Of a DNA stretch of 62,892 bases, positions 23,255 through 33,577 are shown in pieces; within the stretch, counting starts at the first letter, position 1, and every line of letters begins with the position of its first letter. Under the pieces are notes generated by a model. The model was not told the DNA's origin. It saw only the letters and a list, made by a program, of their open reading frames with translations, and made no database searches. The position numbers and the translations under genes were made by a program. The stretch is taken from the NCBI GenBank assembly GCA_913776045.1, contig CAJYOI010000051.1:1-62892 (forward strand), in the 5' to 3' direction. The stretch is from an uncultured Sphingomonas sp. Lineage in GTDB: Bacteria > Pseudomonadota > Alphaproteobacteria > Sphingomonadales > Sphingomonadaceae.

Positions 23255-23631
23255 GCGCGGGGGAGGACGCCGTGGCCCGCGCGCGGGCGGCGGTGGGAAC
23301 GCCGTTCCGGCTGCATGGGCGCGACGCGCGGGGGCTCGATTGCGTCGGGCTCGTGGCGCTCGCGTGGGGGCTGAGGGTGCCGACCGGATACCGGCTGCGG
23401 ACGGGCGATCCGGCGGTCGTGGCGCGGGGTGCGGCGGCTCTCGGGCTGGTGGCTGCCGAGGTGGCACGCGCAGGCGACGTCGTACTGGTCGTGAGTGGGC
23501 CGGGCCAGCTGCATCTGGGGATCGATAGCGGCCCGGGGCTGATCCACGCTGATGCCGGCCTGCGCCGCGTCGTCGAGCGGCCGGGGGCGCCGCCGTGGCC
23601 GGTGCTGGCGCGCTGGCGGAAGGAGGAGTGA
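23251..23631 (+). CDS. NlpC/P60-family cell-wall peptidase (GTA gp14)
   Basis: A 126-residue tail-tip cysteine peptidase expected to open recipient peptidoglycan. GTPFRLHGRDARGLDCVGLV holds the catalytic Cys31, and QLHLGIDSG holds His88. The small size and location between hub and gp15 match GTA gp14. It overlaps the hub gene by four bases. Confidence 0.9.
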   Translation: MSAGEDAVARARAAVGTPFRLHGRDARGLDCVGLVALAWGLRVPTGYRLRTGDPAVVARGAAALGLVAAEVARAGDVVLVVSGPGQLHLGIDSGPGLIHADAGLRRVVERPGAPPWPVLARWRKEE

Positions 23632-23632
23632 C

Positions 23633-25756
23633 ATGGCGACGGTGATATTGACCGCGGTCGGCACGGCGCTGGGTGGGCCGATCGGCGGAGCGCTGGGCGC
23701 GATGGCGGGGCAGGCAATCGACCAGCGCCTGTTCCGCGGCAAGGGGCGCGAGGGGCCGCGGCTGACCGACCTTGCGGTGCAGAGCTCGTCCTACGGCACG
23801 CCGATTCCGAAGATCTTCGGGACGATGCGGGTGGCGGGGACCGTCATCTGGTCGACCGAGCTGATCGAGCATGTCGCGCGCGACGGCGGCGGCAAGGGGC
23901 GGGCCGGGAGTACGCGTTATTCCTATTCGGCGTCCTTTGCGGTGGCGCTGTCGGCGCGGCCGATCCTGTCGGTCGGGCGGATCTGGGCGGACGGCAAGCT
24001 GCTGCGCGGGGCGGCGGGCGACTTCAAGTCGGCGACGCGGTTTCGGCTGCATCGCGGGGGCGAGGCGCAGGCGGTCGATCCGCTGATCGCATCGGCGGAA
24101 GGCGTGGGCTCGACCCCGGCGTTTCGCGGGGTCGCCTATGCGGTGTTCGAGGATCTGGCGCTGGAGGACTTCGGCAACCGTATCCCATCGCTGACACTCG
24201 AGGTTACGGCGGATGCCGCCCCGGTGGACTGTGCCGATATTCTGCATGTCATGTCCGGCGGCGTGATCGCGGGCGCGACGGGGACAACGCTGTCGGGCTA
24301 CTCGGGCTATGGTGACACGATACGCGGGCCGAGTGACGCGATACTGCAGGTCAGCGGCGCGTGGCTGCGGGGCGATTGCGCGCGACTAGAGGCGCGGTCG
24401 GGCCCGGGTTCGAACGTGACGATCCGCGACGGCGGGGCCGGACGCGAGGCACGGCGCGCGCGGAGCTTCGCGGCGGCCGACAGTGCGCCGCGGGCGATCG
24501 CCTTGCAGCATCACGACCCCGCGCGCGACTATCAGGTGGGCTTGCAACGCGTCCGTCGGGCCGGCGCCGGGGCGCGGGAACTGGCGATCGAGGTGCCGGC
24601 GGCGATCGATGCGGGCGCGGCGAAGGGGCTGGCGGCGGCGGCGCTGTCTCGGATCGACGTCGAGCGCGAACGCCGGACGGTGTCGCTCGACTGGCGTTCT
24701 CTCGCGCTGGTCCCCGGCGACCGCGTGACGATCGACGGTGAACCCGGCCTGTGGCGCGTGGTCGAGGCGACGCTGGAAGCGATGGTGCTGACCGTCGAGC
24801 TCATCCGCGTCGTTCGTCGACCGGTTGCGGCGCAGGCCACCTCTGGCACCGTCGCAGCGGCGCCGGACACGATCGTCGGGCCGACATTGATCCATGCCTT
24901 CGAAATTCCGCCGTTCGACCACACCGTCCTGACCTCCCCCCGGCTGATGGTGGCCGCAGCCGGCATCGGACCCGGCTGGCGCAGCGCGGCGCTTCAGCTC
25001 AGCCTCGACGGCGGTACGAGCTGGGTGGCCCGCGGGGCGACGGCGGGGCAGGCGACGCTGGGCTTGGTGGTGGCACCGCCGGGGCAGGGGGCATCGACGC
25101 TCGAGGATCGGCACGGCGCGGTCGAGGTGGTGCTGGCACACGCCGGCATGACGCTCGCCGATGCGGATGGTGTGGCGCTGGCGCAGGGCGCCAACCTCGC
25201 GCTGGTCGGTGACGAACTGCTGCAGTTCGGATCGGCCAAGCGGATCGACGCGACGCGGTGGCGTCTCACGACGCTGTGGCGCGGGCGACGCGGCACCGAA
25301 TGGGCGATCGGCCGGGCGGCTGCCGGCGATCGCTTCGTTTTGATCGAGCCCGAGACGCTGGTGACGCTCGAACTGCCCGTCAGCACGATCGGGACGGACG
25401 TGACAGTTATGGCAAGCGGCGTCGGCGACGCGGGCGCCGCCGTGACGGCGACGGTGCGTGTCGAGGGGGATTCCGTCGCCCCGCCCTCGCCGGTGCATCT
25501 TGCGATCCAGCACGATGCGGACGCGGCCCGCCTCACTTGGACCCGGCGCAGCCGCGCAGGCTGGTATTGGGCGGACGGCATCGACGCGCCGTTGGCCGAG
25601 GAAGGCGAAATGTACCTCGTCGCCTACGGCGATGCCGCGATCGGCGCGCAGATCGCCGTGCTGCCGGAAATTTCCGTGCCGGGCGACGCGATTGCGGTTG
25701 AGGTCCGTCAGATCGGCACGGCGGCGCGATCGCGACCGACACGACGACTGCTTTGA
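23633..25756 (+). CDS. GTA tail tip/megatron protein gp15, short form
   Basis: A 707-residue tail tip protein. The N terminus (MATVILTAVGTALGGPIGGALGAMAG, a glycine-rich membrane-like helix) and the block DLAVQSSSYGTPIPKIFGTMRVAG are typical, as are FAVALSARPILSVGRIWADG, AYAVFEDLALEDFGNRIPSL and the later FGSAKRIDATRWRLTTLWRGRRGTEW. R. capsulatus gp15 is about 1300 residues and carries a TIM-barrel (GTA_TIM) domain between these blocks; no such insertion is evident here. AGGAGG lies upstream of ATG 23633. Confidence 0.85.
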   Translation: MATVILTAVGTALGGPIGGALGAMAGQAIDQRLFRGKGREGPRLTDLAVQSSSYGTPIPKIFGTMRVAGTVIWSTELIEHVARDGGGKGRAGSTRYSYSASFAVALSARPILSVGRIWADGKLLRGAAGDFKSATRFRLHRGGEAQAVDPLIASAEGVGSTPAFRGVAYAVFEDLALEDFGNRIPSLTLEVTADAAPVDCADILHVMSGGVIAGATGTTLSGYSGYGDTIRGPSDAILQVSGAWLRGDCARLEARSGPGSNVTIRDGGAGREARRARSFAAADSAPRAIALQHHDPARDYQVGLQRVRRAGAGARELAIEVPAAIDAGAAKGLAAAALSRIDVERERRTVSLDWRSLALVPGDRVTIDGEPGLWRVVEATLEAMVLTVELIRVVRRPVAAQATSGTVAAAPDTIVGPTLIHAFEIPPFDHTVLTSPRLMVAAAGIGPGWRSAALQLSLDGGTSWVARGATAGQATLGLVVAPPGQGASTLEDRHGAVEVVLAHAGMTLADADGVALAQGANLALVGDELLQFGSAKRIDATRWRLTTLWRGRRGTEWAIGRAAAGDRFVLIEPETLVTLELPVSTIGTDVTVMASGVGDAGAAVTATVRVEGDSVAPPSPVHLAIQHDADAARLTWTRRSRAGWYWADGIDAPLAEEGEMYLVAYGDAAIGAQIAVLPEISVPGDAIAVEVRQIGTAARSRPTRRLL

Positions 25757-25773
25757 CATGGAGAGGACATGTG

Positions 25774-26226
25774 ATGACCGACACCACCGCACGGCTGGCC
25801 CTGCCGATGATCGTGCCCGGCCAGGCGCAAAAGGAAATGACGCACAACGAGGCTTTGGCGCTGCTGGCGATCGCGGTTCAGGCGCAGGTGACGGCGGTCG
25901 GCACCAATGTTCCGCCGACCGACCCGATGCTTGGCGAATGCTGGGTCGTCGGCCCCGCACCGACCGGCGCCTGGGTCGGCCAAGCCGATGCCGTCGCCGG
26001 TTGGACCGGCGGTGGCTGGCGATTCGTTCCGGCGCACCCCGGCTTCACGGTCGGCGTGGCCTATACCGGTCGCCGAGCACGCTTCTCGGATCAAGGCTGG
26101 GAAAGCGAAACAGCCCCCGCAGCCGTCGTCGCGCCGTCCGGTGGGGATGTCATTGATACGCAAGCGAGAACGGCAATCACGCAGCTGTTGACGGCGCTGC
26201 GCGGGCTGAAGCTGCTGCCGGAATGA
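25774..26226 (+). CDS. DUF2793 domain-containing protein (fibre-like, GTA-associated)
   Basis: A 150-residue protein. TARLALPMIVPGQAQKEMTHNEAL is the DUF2793 signature, continuing with VPPTDPMLGECWVVGPAPTG and WTGGGWRFVPAHPGFTV. The family occurs next to GTA and phage tail genes in alphaproteobacteria and may attach to tail or spike proteins. It is the last gene of the cluster. The ATG at 25774 is chosen because the motif begins there; GAGAGG lies upstream. Confidence 0.8.
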   Translation: MTDTTARLALPMIVPGQAQKEMTHNEALALLAIAVQAQVTAVGTNVPPTDPMLGECWVVGPAPTGAWVGQADAVAGWTGGGWRFVPAHPGFTVGVAYTGRRARFSDQGWESETAPAAVVAPSGGDVIDTQARTAITQLLTALRGLKLLPE

Positions 26227-26333
26227 ATGTGACGTTTCTGCAACTATCCCCGATTTTTGTCGGCTTGCGTGGAAACTATCCGCAGTTTAGTGAGTTTGCG
26301 CTGTCCGTAGTGACAACCAAGAAAGGGGAACTT

Positions 26334-27485
<1,152 letters not shown>

Positions 27486-27515
27486 TCCACTCGTCCGGTT
27501 TTCGGATGAAGATTG

Positions 27516-27550
27516 GGGAGGTCGGAGCAATCCGGCCTCCCTTTTCTTTT
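27516..27550 (+). terminator. Intrinsic terminator of ompA
   Basis: A ten-base stem GGGAGGTCGG (27516-27525) pairs with CCGGCCTCCC (27532-27541) around AGCAAT, and TTTTCTTTT follows. It lies 31 bases after the ompA stop. Confidence 0.9.
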
Positions 27551-27890
27551 GGGGTTTGCGGCTGAAGTTTGCGGCGCGGAACCGGGTCGGGCGACAGCCG
27601 CAGAGGGTGTTCGTCGCCAACGGCGCAGGTTCGCGCGGCTTGTTGCCATGCGATCGGCTTCGTTACTCAGCAGTCGTGATGGATGACCGCATGCTGGGCG
27701 CCGTCGAATGGCTGCCCGCAAGCATGGCGCCGACTATGCGCGTCGCGACCGGATACGGGTAACGGCGACCCGATCTAGCTTCACTCTCGGCGCCGGGCAT
27801 AAGGATGTGAGCGCCTGCCAATGGACGTGTGATTACCGCGGCTTAGCTAGCCACCGCCGGGCCTGATACGATTGAACCTGACGCATCGTA
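27551..27890. other. Convergent gap with one perfect hairpin
   Basis: No supported gene between the ompA terminator and the ygfZ-like gene. At its end CTGATACGAT (27863-27872) and ATCGTATCAG (27885-27894) form a perfect ten-base hairpin that includes the stop codon of the minus-strand gene; without a T run it is more likely an mRNA 3' stabiliser than a terminator. Confidence 0.5.
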
Positions 27891-28619
27891 TCAGTCCGCG
27901 TCGCTAAGGGCGGCGTCTAGCCATGTCGGCCGGAGCGCGTCACCCAGAGCATCGATACGGCGGAGTTCGACCATAACGCCGTGCTCGGGATGGCGCGCGC
28001 GAACACGATCGCCGCCATCGCCCAAGGGGGCGACCACCAGTCGCCGATTGACCTTCGATCGATGATGCATGCGGGCGGTATTCTCCTGCCCGACATAGCA
28101 CCCTTTGGTGAAGCTGACGCCGTTCAATTCGCGCGCATTGCATTCCAGCCAAAGCGTCGCGTCGCTGCCGAGTTCTTCGACACCTTCGGTCACGCCAAGC
28201 GACAAACGGTGGGCCATCCATCGATCGGCAGCGTCGCCGGCCGACGCGGGCGCCAGCCAGCGACGACCCAAATCTGGGAGGCGCGGGTCGGGTGTACCCT
28301 GGCTTCCATCGAGCAACCAATGCACCGCCAGATCGACCGGCGCGATCTCGATCGCGCGACGGAGCCGGTACAGCGAGAGGCGCCTCATCAACGCATCGCG
28401 CTGCGACGTTTCGCAATCGATCAGGATCGCGCCGTCGCCGCCGTCCCATAGCAGGAAATCGAACAGCGCCTTGCCCTGCGGCGTCAGCAGTCCGGCCCAC
28501 CGCGGCGTGTCCGGCGAGACACTCGCCACATCCTGTGTCACCAGGCCTTGCAGAAAACCGCGCGGGTCGTCTCCGGACACGCGAAAGACGCTGCGGTCGG
28601 CGAGGGTGGTGTCGGTCAT
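27891..28619 (-). CDS. ygfZ: YgfZ/GcvT-family folate-binding protein
   Basis: A 242-residue tetrahydrofolate-dependent protein that supports iron-sulfur cluster enzymes. It shows the N-terminal [34 protein letters not shown] and the family signature [21 protein letters not shown], given here as KGCYVGQE with its conserved cysteine. Length is a little shorter than E. coli YgfZ (326). It is divergent from pyrC, 47 bases between starts. Confidence 0.85.
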   Translation of the reverse strand: MTDTTLADRSVFRVSGDDPRGFLQGLVTQDVASVSPDTPRWAGLLTPQGKALFDFLLWDGGDGAILIDCETSQRDALMRRLSLYRLRRAIEIAPVDLAVHWLLDGSQGTPDPRLPDLGRRWLAPASAGDAADRWMAHRLSLGVTEGVEELGSDATLWLECNARELNGVSFTKGCYVGQENTARMHHRSKVNRRLVVAPLGDGGDRVRARHPEHGVMVELRRIDALGDALRPTWLDAALSDAD

Positions 28620-28666
28620 GCGATGTAGGTAAGCGACCCTCGATCATTTCCAAGCGGGAACCATCG

Positions 28667-29704
28667 ATGCGCGACCGTCTGACCATCCGCCGCCCCGACG
28701 ACTGGCATGTCCACCTGCGCGACGGCGCGATGCTGGCGGCGGTCGCCCCGCCGACCGCGCGCCAGTTCGCCCGCGCGATCGTCATGCCGAACCTGTCACC
28801 GCCGGTCACCGACGTTGCAGCGGCCGAAGCCTATCGCACGCGTATCCTGGCCGCCCTGCCGGAAGGCAGCGATTTCACCCCGCTGATGACCTGTTACCTG
28901 ACCGACGCGACCGACCCGGCCGAGGTGCGGCGCGGGTTCGAAAGCGGCGTGTTCACCGCGTGCAAGCTCTACCCCGCGCACGCTACGACAAATTCGGCTC
29001 ACGGCGTCACCAGCATCGCGCATATCGCGCCGGTACTCGAAGCGATGCAGGCCATCGGCATGCCATTGCTGGTCCATGGCGAAGTCACCGATCCGGCGAT
29101 CGACATCTTCGACCGTGAGGCGGTGTTCATCGAACGTGTGCTGATCCCGCTGCTCGCGGACTTCCCGGCGCTGAAGGTCGTGCTGGAGCATATTACGACG
29201 GCCGAGGCTGCGGCCTTCGTCGTCGATCATCCCGAGCGGATCGGCGCGACGGTGACGCCGCAGCATCTGGTCATCAACCGCAACGCGATTTTCGCCGGCG
29301 GTCTGCGTCCGCACGCCTATTGCCTGCCCGTCGCCAAGCGCGAGACGCACCGTGTGGCGGTGCGCAAGGCGGTGACGGGCGGCGCGCCGAACATCTTCCT
29401 CGGCACCGACACCGCGCCACACATGGTCGAGGCGAAGGAATCGTCGTGCGGCTGCGCGGGCATCTTCAGCGCGCTGACTGCGCTGGAACTCTATCTGGAA
29501 GTGTTCGACGAGGACGGTGCGATCGAGCGTTTCGAGGCGTTCGCGAGCGAGAACGGGCCGCGCTTCTACGGGCTGCCGCTCAACGACGGCACGGTGACGC
29601 TGGAGCGGGTAGACCTGCCGGTGCCGACGCGGTTTTCGGCCGGCGATAGTCATGTCGTGCCGTTTCGGGCGGGCGAGACGCTGCGCTGGCGAATGGTCGG
29701 CTAA
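28667..29704 (+). CDS. pyrC: Dihydroorotase
   Basis: Closes carbamoyl-aspartate to dihydroorotate, the third step of pyrimidine synthesis. The 345-residue protein is of the E. coli PyrC class. Zinc ligands: [12 protein letters not shown] (HxH), the carboxylated lysine in [39 protein letters not shown], and the aspartate in [10 protein letters not shown]; the closing SSCGCAGIF is also typical. ATG 28667 begins at the conserved N terminus. Confidence 0.95.
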   Translation: MRDRLTIRRPDDWHVHLRDGAMLAAVAPPTARQFARAIVMPNLSPPVTDVAAAEAYRTRILAALPEGSDFTPLMTCYLTDATDPAEVRRGFESGVFTACKLYPAHATTNSAHGVTSIAHIAPVLEAMQAIGMPLLVHGEVTDPAIDIFDREAVFIERVLIPLLADFPALKVVLEHITTAEAAAFVVDHPERIGATVTPQHLVINRNAIFAGGLRPHAYCLPVAKRETHRVAVRKAVTGGAPNIFLGTDTAPHMVEAKESSCGCAGIFSALTALELYLEVFDEDGAIERFEAFASENGPRFYGLPLNDGTVTLERVDLPVPTRFSAGDSHVVPFRAGETLRWRMVG

Positions 29705-29765
29705 GGGTTTGAGCTTGCCCAACGCAATGCCTGTCGGCGCACGTTCTCGATTCGCCGTGTATTTT

Positions 29766-29849
29766 CGTCATCCCGGACTCGATCCGGGACCCAGCGCCAA
29801 AAGCCGTCTCGCCTGTGATTCTGGATCCCGGATCAAGTCCGGGATGACG
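29766..29849. repeat. Palindromic repeat with 24-base arms
   Basis: The left arm begins CGTCATCCCGGACTCGATCC (29766) and the right arm ends GTCCGGGATGACG (29849); they match at 23 of 24 positions. A related element is at 38198-38278. It sits between the convergent pyrC and SRPBCC genes, a normal home for such dispersed repeats. Confidence 0.8.
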
Positions 29850-29855
29850 TTGGCA

Positions 29856-30326
29856 TTAACCTCCTGCCGCCAACCGCCTCGCGACCGCTTCCAACTGATC
29901 GGCTGAAGCCGACCAGCCCGCTTCAAAACCCATCGCCTTGTGCTGCTCGGCAGCCTCGGCCGTCCAGTGCCGGGCGATCGCGCTGTAGCGGGTTCGGCCC
30001 GGATCGGCGGGATCGGCTTCAAATAGGTCGATCCGCACCATGAACGGCCCGGCCGGCATCCAACCGACGGTGAAGGCGTCGGTAGATACAATGCGGCGGC
30101 CGGGTTCGACGTCGAGGATGACGCCTTCGATCCCATTTTCTTCGCCGTTCGGGCCACGCATCACCATGGCCGATCGCCCGCCGGGGCGCAGGTCTTGCTC
30201 GACGACTTCCGCGCGCCAGGGGCGGGGGCAGAACCACTCGCTGACATGCCCGGTCCAGGCGCGCCAGACCGCCTCGACGGGGGCGTCGATGGTGCGGTCG
30301 ATGCGGAGTTCGTGGGTGTCGGTCAT
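29856..30326 (-). CDS. SRPBCC (AHSA1-type) domain protein
   Basis: A 156-residue START-like protein. [57 protein letters not shown], and [20 protein letters not shown] followed by [15 protein letters not shown] are characteristic of the AHSA1/polyketide-cyclase-like family that binds small hydrophobic ligands. Its ATG overlaps the stop of the preceding VOC gene, so it ends the operon 33487-29856. Confidence 0.85.
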   Translation of the reverse strand: MTDTHELRIDRTIDAPVEAVWRAWTGHVSEWFCPRPWRAEVVEQDLRPGGRSAMVMRGPNGEENGIEGVILDVEPGRRIVSTDAFTVGWMPAGPFMVRIDLFEADPADPGRTRYSAIARHWTAEAAEQHKAMGFEAGWSASADQLEAVARRLAAGG

Positions 30327-30808
30327 GCGGCGTCTCCCCGGCGAGCGGCGTCGATCGCGGCGACGTCGATCCGGTGCATGGTCATCATCGCGGTGAAGGC
30401 GCGTTGGGCCTCCGCCCCGCCGGTCTGCAGCGCTTCGAGCAGGGTGCGCGGCGTGATCTGCCAGGAAAAGCCCCAGCGATCCTTGCACCAGCCGCAGGCG
30501 CTCTCCTGCCCACCGTTGGCGACGATCGCGTCCCAATAATGGTCGGTTTCCGCCTGATCTTCGGTCACCACCATGAAGCTGACCGCTTCGTTCGGCGTGA
30601 AGTTCGGCCCGCCGTTCAGTCCCGAGAAGGACCGACCCAGCACGGTGAAGTCGACGGTGATTTCCACACCGGCCGAGCCGCCGGGGAAGTCGGTGGGCGC
30701 AGCGGCTGCGGGGCCGACATGGCTGTCGGGGAAGGTGGCGGCATAGAATTCGGCGGCCTTGCGCGCTTCGCCATGGTCGAACCACAGCACGGTCGTCAGC
30801 TTGTCCAT
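30323..30808 (-). CDS. VOC family protein, PhnB-like
   Basis: A 161-residue member of the vicinal-oxygen-chelate superfamily, PhnB/3-demethylubiquinone-methyltransferase-like branch. [25 protein letters not shown] at the start, [40 protein letters not shown], then [15 protein letters not shown] are the family blocks. The substrate is unknown. It overlaps the SRPBCC gene by four bases. Confidence 0.87.
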   Translation of the reverse strand: MDKLTTVLWFDHGEARKAAEFYAATFPDSHVGPAAAAPTDFPGGSAGVEITVDFTVLGRSFSGLNGGPNFTPNEAVSFMVVTEDQAETDHYWDAIVANGGQESACGWCKDRWGFSWQITPRTLLEALQTGGAEAQRAFTAMMTMHRIDVAAIDAARRGDAA

Positions 30809-30809
30809 C

Positions 30810-31628
30810 TCATCCCTCCATGCGGGGGCCGACCAGCCCGATCCGGCTGCCGTGCGGGTCGGCGATCATGGCGGTATAGTCGCCGCCGGGGATCGGGTTC
30901 GGGCCGTGCAGGAGCGTGCCGCGGCGCTCCAGCGCCGCGGCGATGGCGGCGTCGATGTCGGGGACATGGACGTACCAGCTCCATCGCGCCGGAGCGCCGG
31001 TCAGCGCACTCGACATGATCGCGCCGGGCGCCGTCGTTTCGCCCGCGGCGCACTCGGGGCCGGCAGCGCTCCCGCCGATGAAGGCGTAGTCGCCCATCGG
31101 CCCCATCGGCATCGCGCCCGACTTTTCCCAGCCGAACAGTGCACCGTAGAAGGCGAAGGCCGCGTCCGGGTCGGGCGTCGCGAGTTCGATCCAGACGCCG
31201 TGCCCCAGCGTGTCGCCGCTGCCGGACTGGCGGAAGGCGTGACTGTCCTCGGGACTGGCACCCTTCATGATGAAGAATACGACGCCTTGCGGGTCGGCGA
31301 CGACGGCGAAGCGGCCGACGTGTGGAATGTCGATGGGGCCGAAGCTGACCGATCCGCGAAGCTCGGTGATGCGCGCGGCCTGCGCGTCGACGTCGTCGAC
31401 CGCGAAATAGGTCGACCAGCCGCCATGCGCGGGCGCCTCGGGCGGCGGGGTCATAATGCCGGCGATACCTGTCCCGTCGGTCGCGCTGGCAATATGATAG
31501 CCGCCATGTTCGGCCACGGGGGAGGGAGCGATGCGCCACCCCGCGACCGCGGCGTAGAAATCCGCCGCCGCGACGGCATCGGGCGTGTTGAGTTCGAACC
31601 AGATCGGCGTGCCGTTACGATTGGCCAT
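30810..31628 (-). CDS. VOC family protein with two glyoxalase-like domains
   Basis: A 272-residue protein made of two VOC repeats: the first contains [20 protein letters not shown] and [14 protein letters not shown], the second [20 protein letters not shown] and [14 protein letters not shown]. This layout is common in putative hydroxylases and resistance or detoxification proteins of actinobacteria and proteobacteria. The substrate cannot be told. It ends one base before the next ATG. Confidence 0.86.
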   Translation of the reverse strand: MANRNGTPIWFELNTPDAVAAADFYAAVAGWRIAPSPVAEHGGYHIASATDGTGIAGIMTPPPEAPAHGGWSTYFAVDDVDAQAARITELRGSVSFGPIDIPHVGRFAVVADPQGVVFFIMKGASPEDSHAFRQSGSGDTLGHGVWIELATPDPDAAFAFYGALFGWEKSGAMPMGPMGDYAFIGGSAAGPECAAGETTAPGAIMSSALTGAPARWSWYVHVPDIDAAIAAALERRGTLLHGPNPIPGGDYTAMIADPHGSRIGLVGPRMEG

Positions 31629-31642
31629 GACATGTCTCCCGC

Positions 31643-32356
31643 TCAGGCGTCGATGAGGGGCGTGAAGCCGCCGAAGATCATGCGCCTGCCATCGAACGGC
31701 GCGTCTTTGCCCTGCATGCGCGGGTCGGCCATGATCGCCGCCCAGCCGGCGTCGCGCGTCGGCTTGTCGGGCCATTCGACGAAGCCGAACGACGGCTCCT
31801 CTGCCGACTCGGCGAGGATGGCGCGGAAGAAATCGGTCTGTTTGCCCGGGTGCACGTCGTCGGCTATCGTATCCATCACACGCAGCGCGCCATGTTCCAA
31901 GAACGGCGCGGCGACCGATCGCGCGAAGGCGCCGAAGGCTTCGCGGTCCGCGGTCTTCAGCGGCAGAACGATGCCATCGATATAGCCGGTGCCTCGTCCG
32001 CTGCCGGCATCGCTCACGCTTTCGAACCCGCCCATCACCATGCGGCTGCCGTCGAACGGCATGTCCTGCATCATGTCGGCCAGGCGCGGGTCGGCCATCA
32101 TCTTCGCATTCGCCGCGTCGCGCGTCGCCTTGTCGGGATATTCGAACCAGGAGAAGACGACCGTCTCGTCCTCGCTCGCGGCCACCGCCGCCCACAGGTC
32201 GTTGACCTTGCCGCGCGGCACGTCGTCGCCCCAGCTCTCGACCATGCGCACCAAGCCGAAGTCCTTGAACATCGGCACCGCGGCGCGGGCATGCTCCAGA
32301 TAGCGGTCGCGCTTCACGGTCGGCACCGGGGTCAGGAACCCTTCGATATAGGTCAT
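31643..32356 (-). CDS. Tandem DUF1428 protein
   Basis: A 237-residue protein with two DUF1428 units: MTYIEGFLTPVPTVKRDRYL to MPFDGSRMVMGGFESV, and TGYIDGIVLPLKTADREAFG to APFDGRRMIFGGFTPL. The family is a ferredoxin-like YciI/dabb-type fold usually present as one unit of about 120 residues, so this is a fusion or internal duplication. The second unit has lost some of the pattern (DDVHPGKQTDFFRA for DDVPRGKVNDLWAA). Function unknown. It overlaps the GST gene stop by four bases. Confidence 0.85.
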   Translation of the reverse strand: MTYIEGFLTPVPTVKRDRYLEHARAAVPMFKDFGLVRMVESWGDDVPRGKVNDLWAAVAASEDETVVFSWFEYPDKATRDAANAKMMADPRLADMMQDMPFDGSRMVMGGFESVSDAGSGRGTGYIDGIVLPLKTADREAFGAFARSVAAPFLEHGALRVMDTIADDVHPGKQTDFFRAILAESAEEPSFGFVEWPDKPTRDAGWAAIMADPRMQGKDAPFDGRRMIFGGFTPLIDA

Positions 32357-33057
32357 GCCGTCTCTCCTTGCTGAGCCTTTTGCTTTTCGAGCCATGCAAG
32401 CACGGCGGGCGGCGGGGTGCCGGTGAAGCCCGCCATCTGCGCCTCCAGCGCGCGGGCGAATGCCGGGCGGTTGGTGCCACGCGCGACATAGGCGACGAGG
32501 TTCGGATAGGCAGCCAGCACCGCCTCGCCCTCCATTATACGCAGCACCGCAACCATCAGCAGGTCGCCGGCGGTGAAGACGTCGCCATCGAGCCACGTCC
32601 TGTCGCCCAGCCGATCGCTGAGTTCCCCAAAGCGCGCGTCGATGCGCTGCATCACCGACGGCAGGCGTGGTTTCGACCACGGCTTGTCGGCTTCGAACAG
32701 GGTCGCGATGGCATGATCCATCACCGGCGGCTCGACTGTGTTCAGCGCGGCATACATCCATTCGATCGCGCGGGCGCGGCCGTTCGGGGCGGCGGGGAAC
32801 AGCCCGTCATGCGTGTCGGCGATATGCTGGACGATCGCACCGGATTCGAACAGGACCAGATCGCCGACCTGATAGGTCGGTACCTGACCGAAGGGCTGGC
32901 GACCGCGGTGAGATGCGGCCTTCTGCTCGCCCTGCGACAGGTAGACGACGTCATAGGCCTGTCCGACTTCCTCGAGCGCCCAGCGCACCCGCAAGTCGCG
33001 AACCTGTCCTCGCGCGAAGTCGGGCACCCAGTCGAACGCGGTGATGATCGGTCGCAT
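32353..33057 (-). CDS. Glutathione S-transferase family protein
   Basis: A 234-residue GST. The N-terminal thioredoxin-like domain shows VRDLRVRWALEEVGQAYDVV, FGQVPTYQVGDLVLFESGAI (cis-Pro and the ESxAI glutathione site); the C-terminal helical domain shows WLDGDVFTAGDLLMVAVLRI. It would conjugate or reduce electrophiles with glutathione. It is part of the minus-strand detoxification-like operon. Confidence 0.9.
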   Translation of the reverse strand: MRPIITAFDWVPDFARGQVRDLRVRWALEEVGQAYDVVYLSQGEQKAASHRGRQPFGQVPTYQVGDLVLFESGAIVQHIADTHDGLFPAAPNGRARAIEWMYAALNTVEPPVMDHAIATLFEADKPWSKPRLPSVMQRIDARFGELSDRLGDRTWLDGDVFTAGDLLMVAVLRIMEGEAVLAAYPNLVAYVARGTNRPAFARALEAQMAGFTGTPPPAVLAWLEKQKAQQGETA

Positions 33058-33064
33058 GACGGGC

Positions 33065-33487
33065 TTACTCCTGGCCGGAAAACTGCGCCTCGGCCGCCGC
33101 CATGTCCATGGTGAACGGGCCCCAGCCGTGCCCGTCGAGATCCTCGAACGCGCGGCTGTACATGAAGCCCTCGTCCTCCGGCTCGTGCAGTTCGCGCCCA
33201 CCGGCGGCGAGCGCGGCTTCGGTGATCGCGTCCACGTCGGCGCGGCTGTCGAAGTTGAGCGCGAGCAGCACGCCGCTCATCGTCTTGGCGTCGATGATCG
33301 GCTTGGTCGTGAAGGTCGCGTAGAATTCGCGCTCCAGCAGCATGACGTTGATCGTGTCCGACCACACCATCGCCGATGCCTTTTCGTTCGAGAACATCTC
33401 GTTCTTCGTAAAACCGATAGCTCCGTAGAAGGCAGTCGCCTTCGCCGCGTCGGCCACCGGCAGGTTCACGAAAATCGTCTTCGCCAC
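33065..33487 (-). CDS. VOC family protein (lactoylglutathione-lyase-like)
   Basis: A 140-residue single-domain VOC protein. MAKTIFVNLPVADAAKATAFYGAIGF-type start, FTTKPIIDAKTMSGVLLALN, AALAAGGRELHEPEDEGFMY and RAFEDLDGHGWGPFTMDM are typical of the extradiol-dioxygenase-like branch. It is the first gene of the operon and divergent from the HxlR regulator, which probably controls it. Confidence 0.88.
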   Translation of the reverse strand: MAKTIFVNLPVADAAKATAFYGAIGFTKNEMFSNEKASAMVWSDTINVMLLEREFYATFTTKPIIDAKTMSGVLLALNFDSRADVDAITEAALAAGGRELHEPEDEGFMYSRAFEDLDGHGWGPFTMDMAAAEAQFSGQE

Positions 33488-33557
33488 AGGCTCTCTCCCT
33501 TGATCCCGACTCGTTGACGACCTAGCTGAACCTTATGGTTAGAAAACACAACTGCAT

Positions 33558-33574
33558 AGTTATAAATAGTAACT
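33558..33574. promoter_or_regulatory. Palindromic operator candidate for the HxlR regulator
   Basis: AGTTA-TAAATAG-TAACT is a 17-base palindrome in an AT-rich stretch, three bases before the hxlR-type ATG (33578) and 71 bases before the divergent VOC start. The location suits repression of both genes. Confidence 0.5.
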
Positions 33575-33577
33575 AAC

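Larger units (their letters stand above)
11889..26226 (+). other. Gene transfer agent (GTA) head and tail gene cluster
   Basis: A contiguous plus-strand block in the order of the Rhodobacter capsulatus GTA: small and large terminase, portal, 3.5-like protein, protease, capsid, connector, tail terminator, major tail, gp10 and its chaperone, tape measure, then gp12 to gp15. Two spike/fibre-type genes sit between capsid and connector, and a DUF2793 gene follows gp15. No integrase, repressor, replication or lysis genes lie within it, which fits a GTA rather than a live prophage. Most genes overlap by 1-4 bases, indicating a translationally coupled operon. Confidence 0.88.

Noticed and set aside
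11889-26226. Interpretation as an active lambdoid or HK97-like prophage
   Set aside because: No integrase, repressor, replication, holin or endolysin genes lie inside the cluster, and the gene order is that of a GTA.
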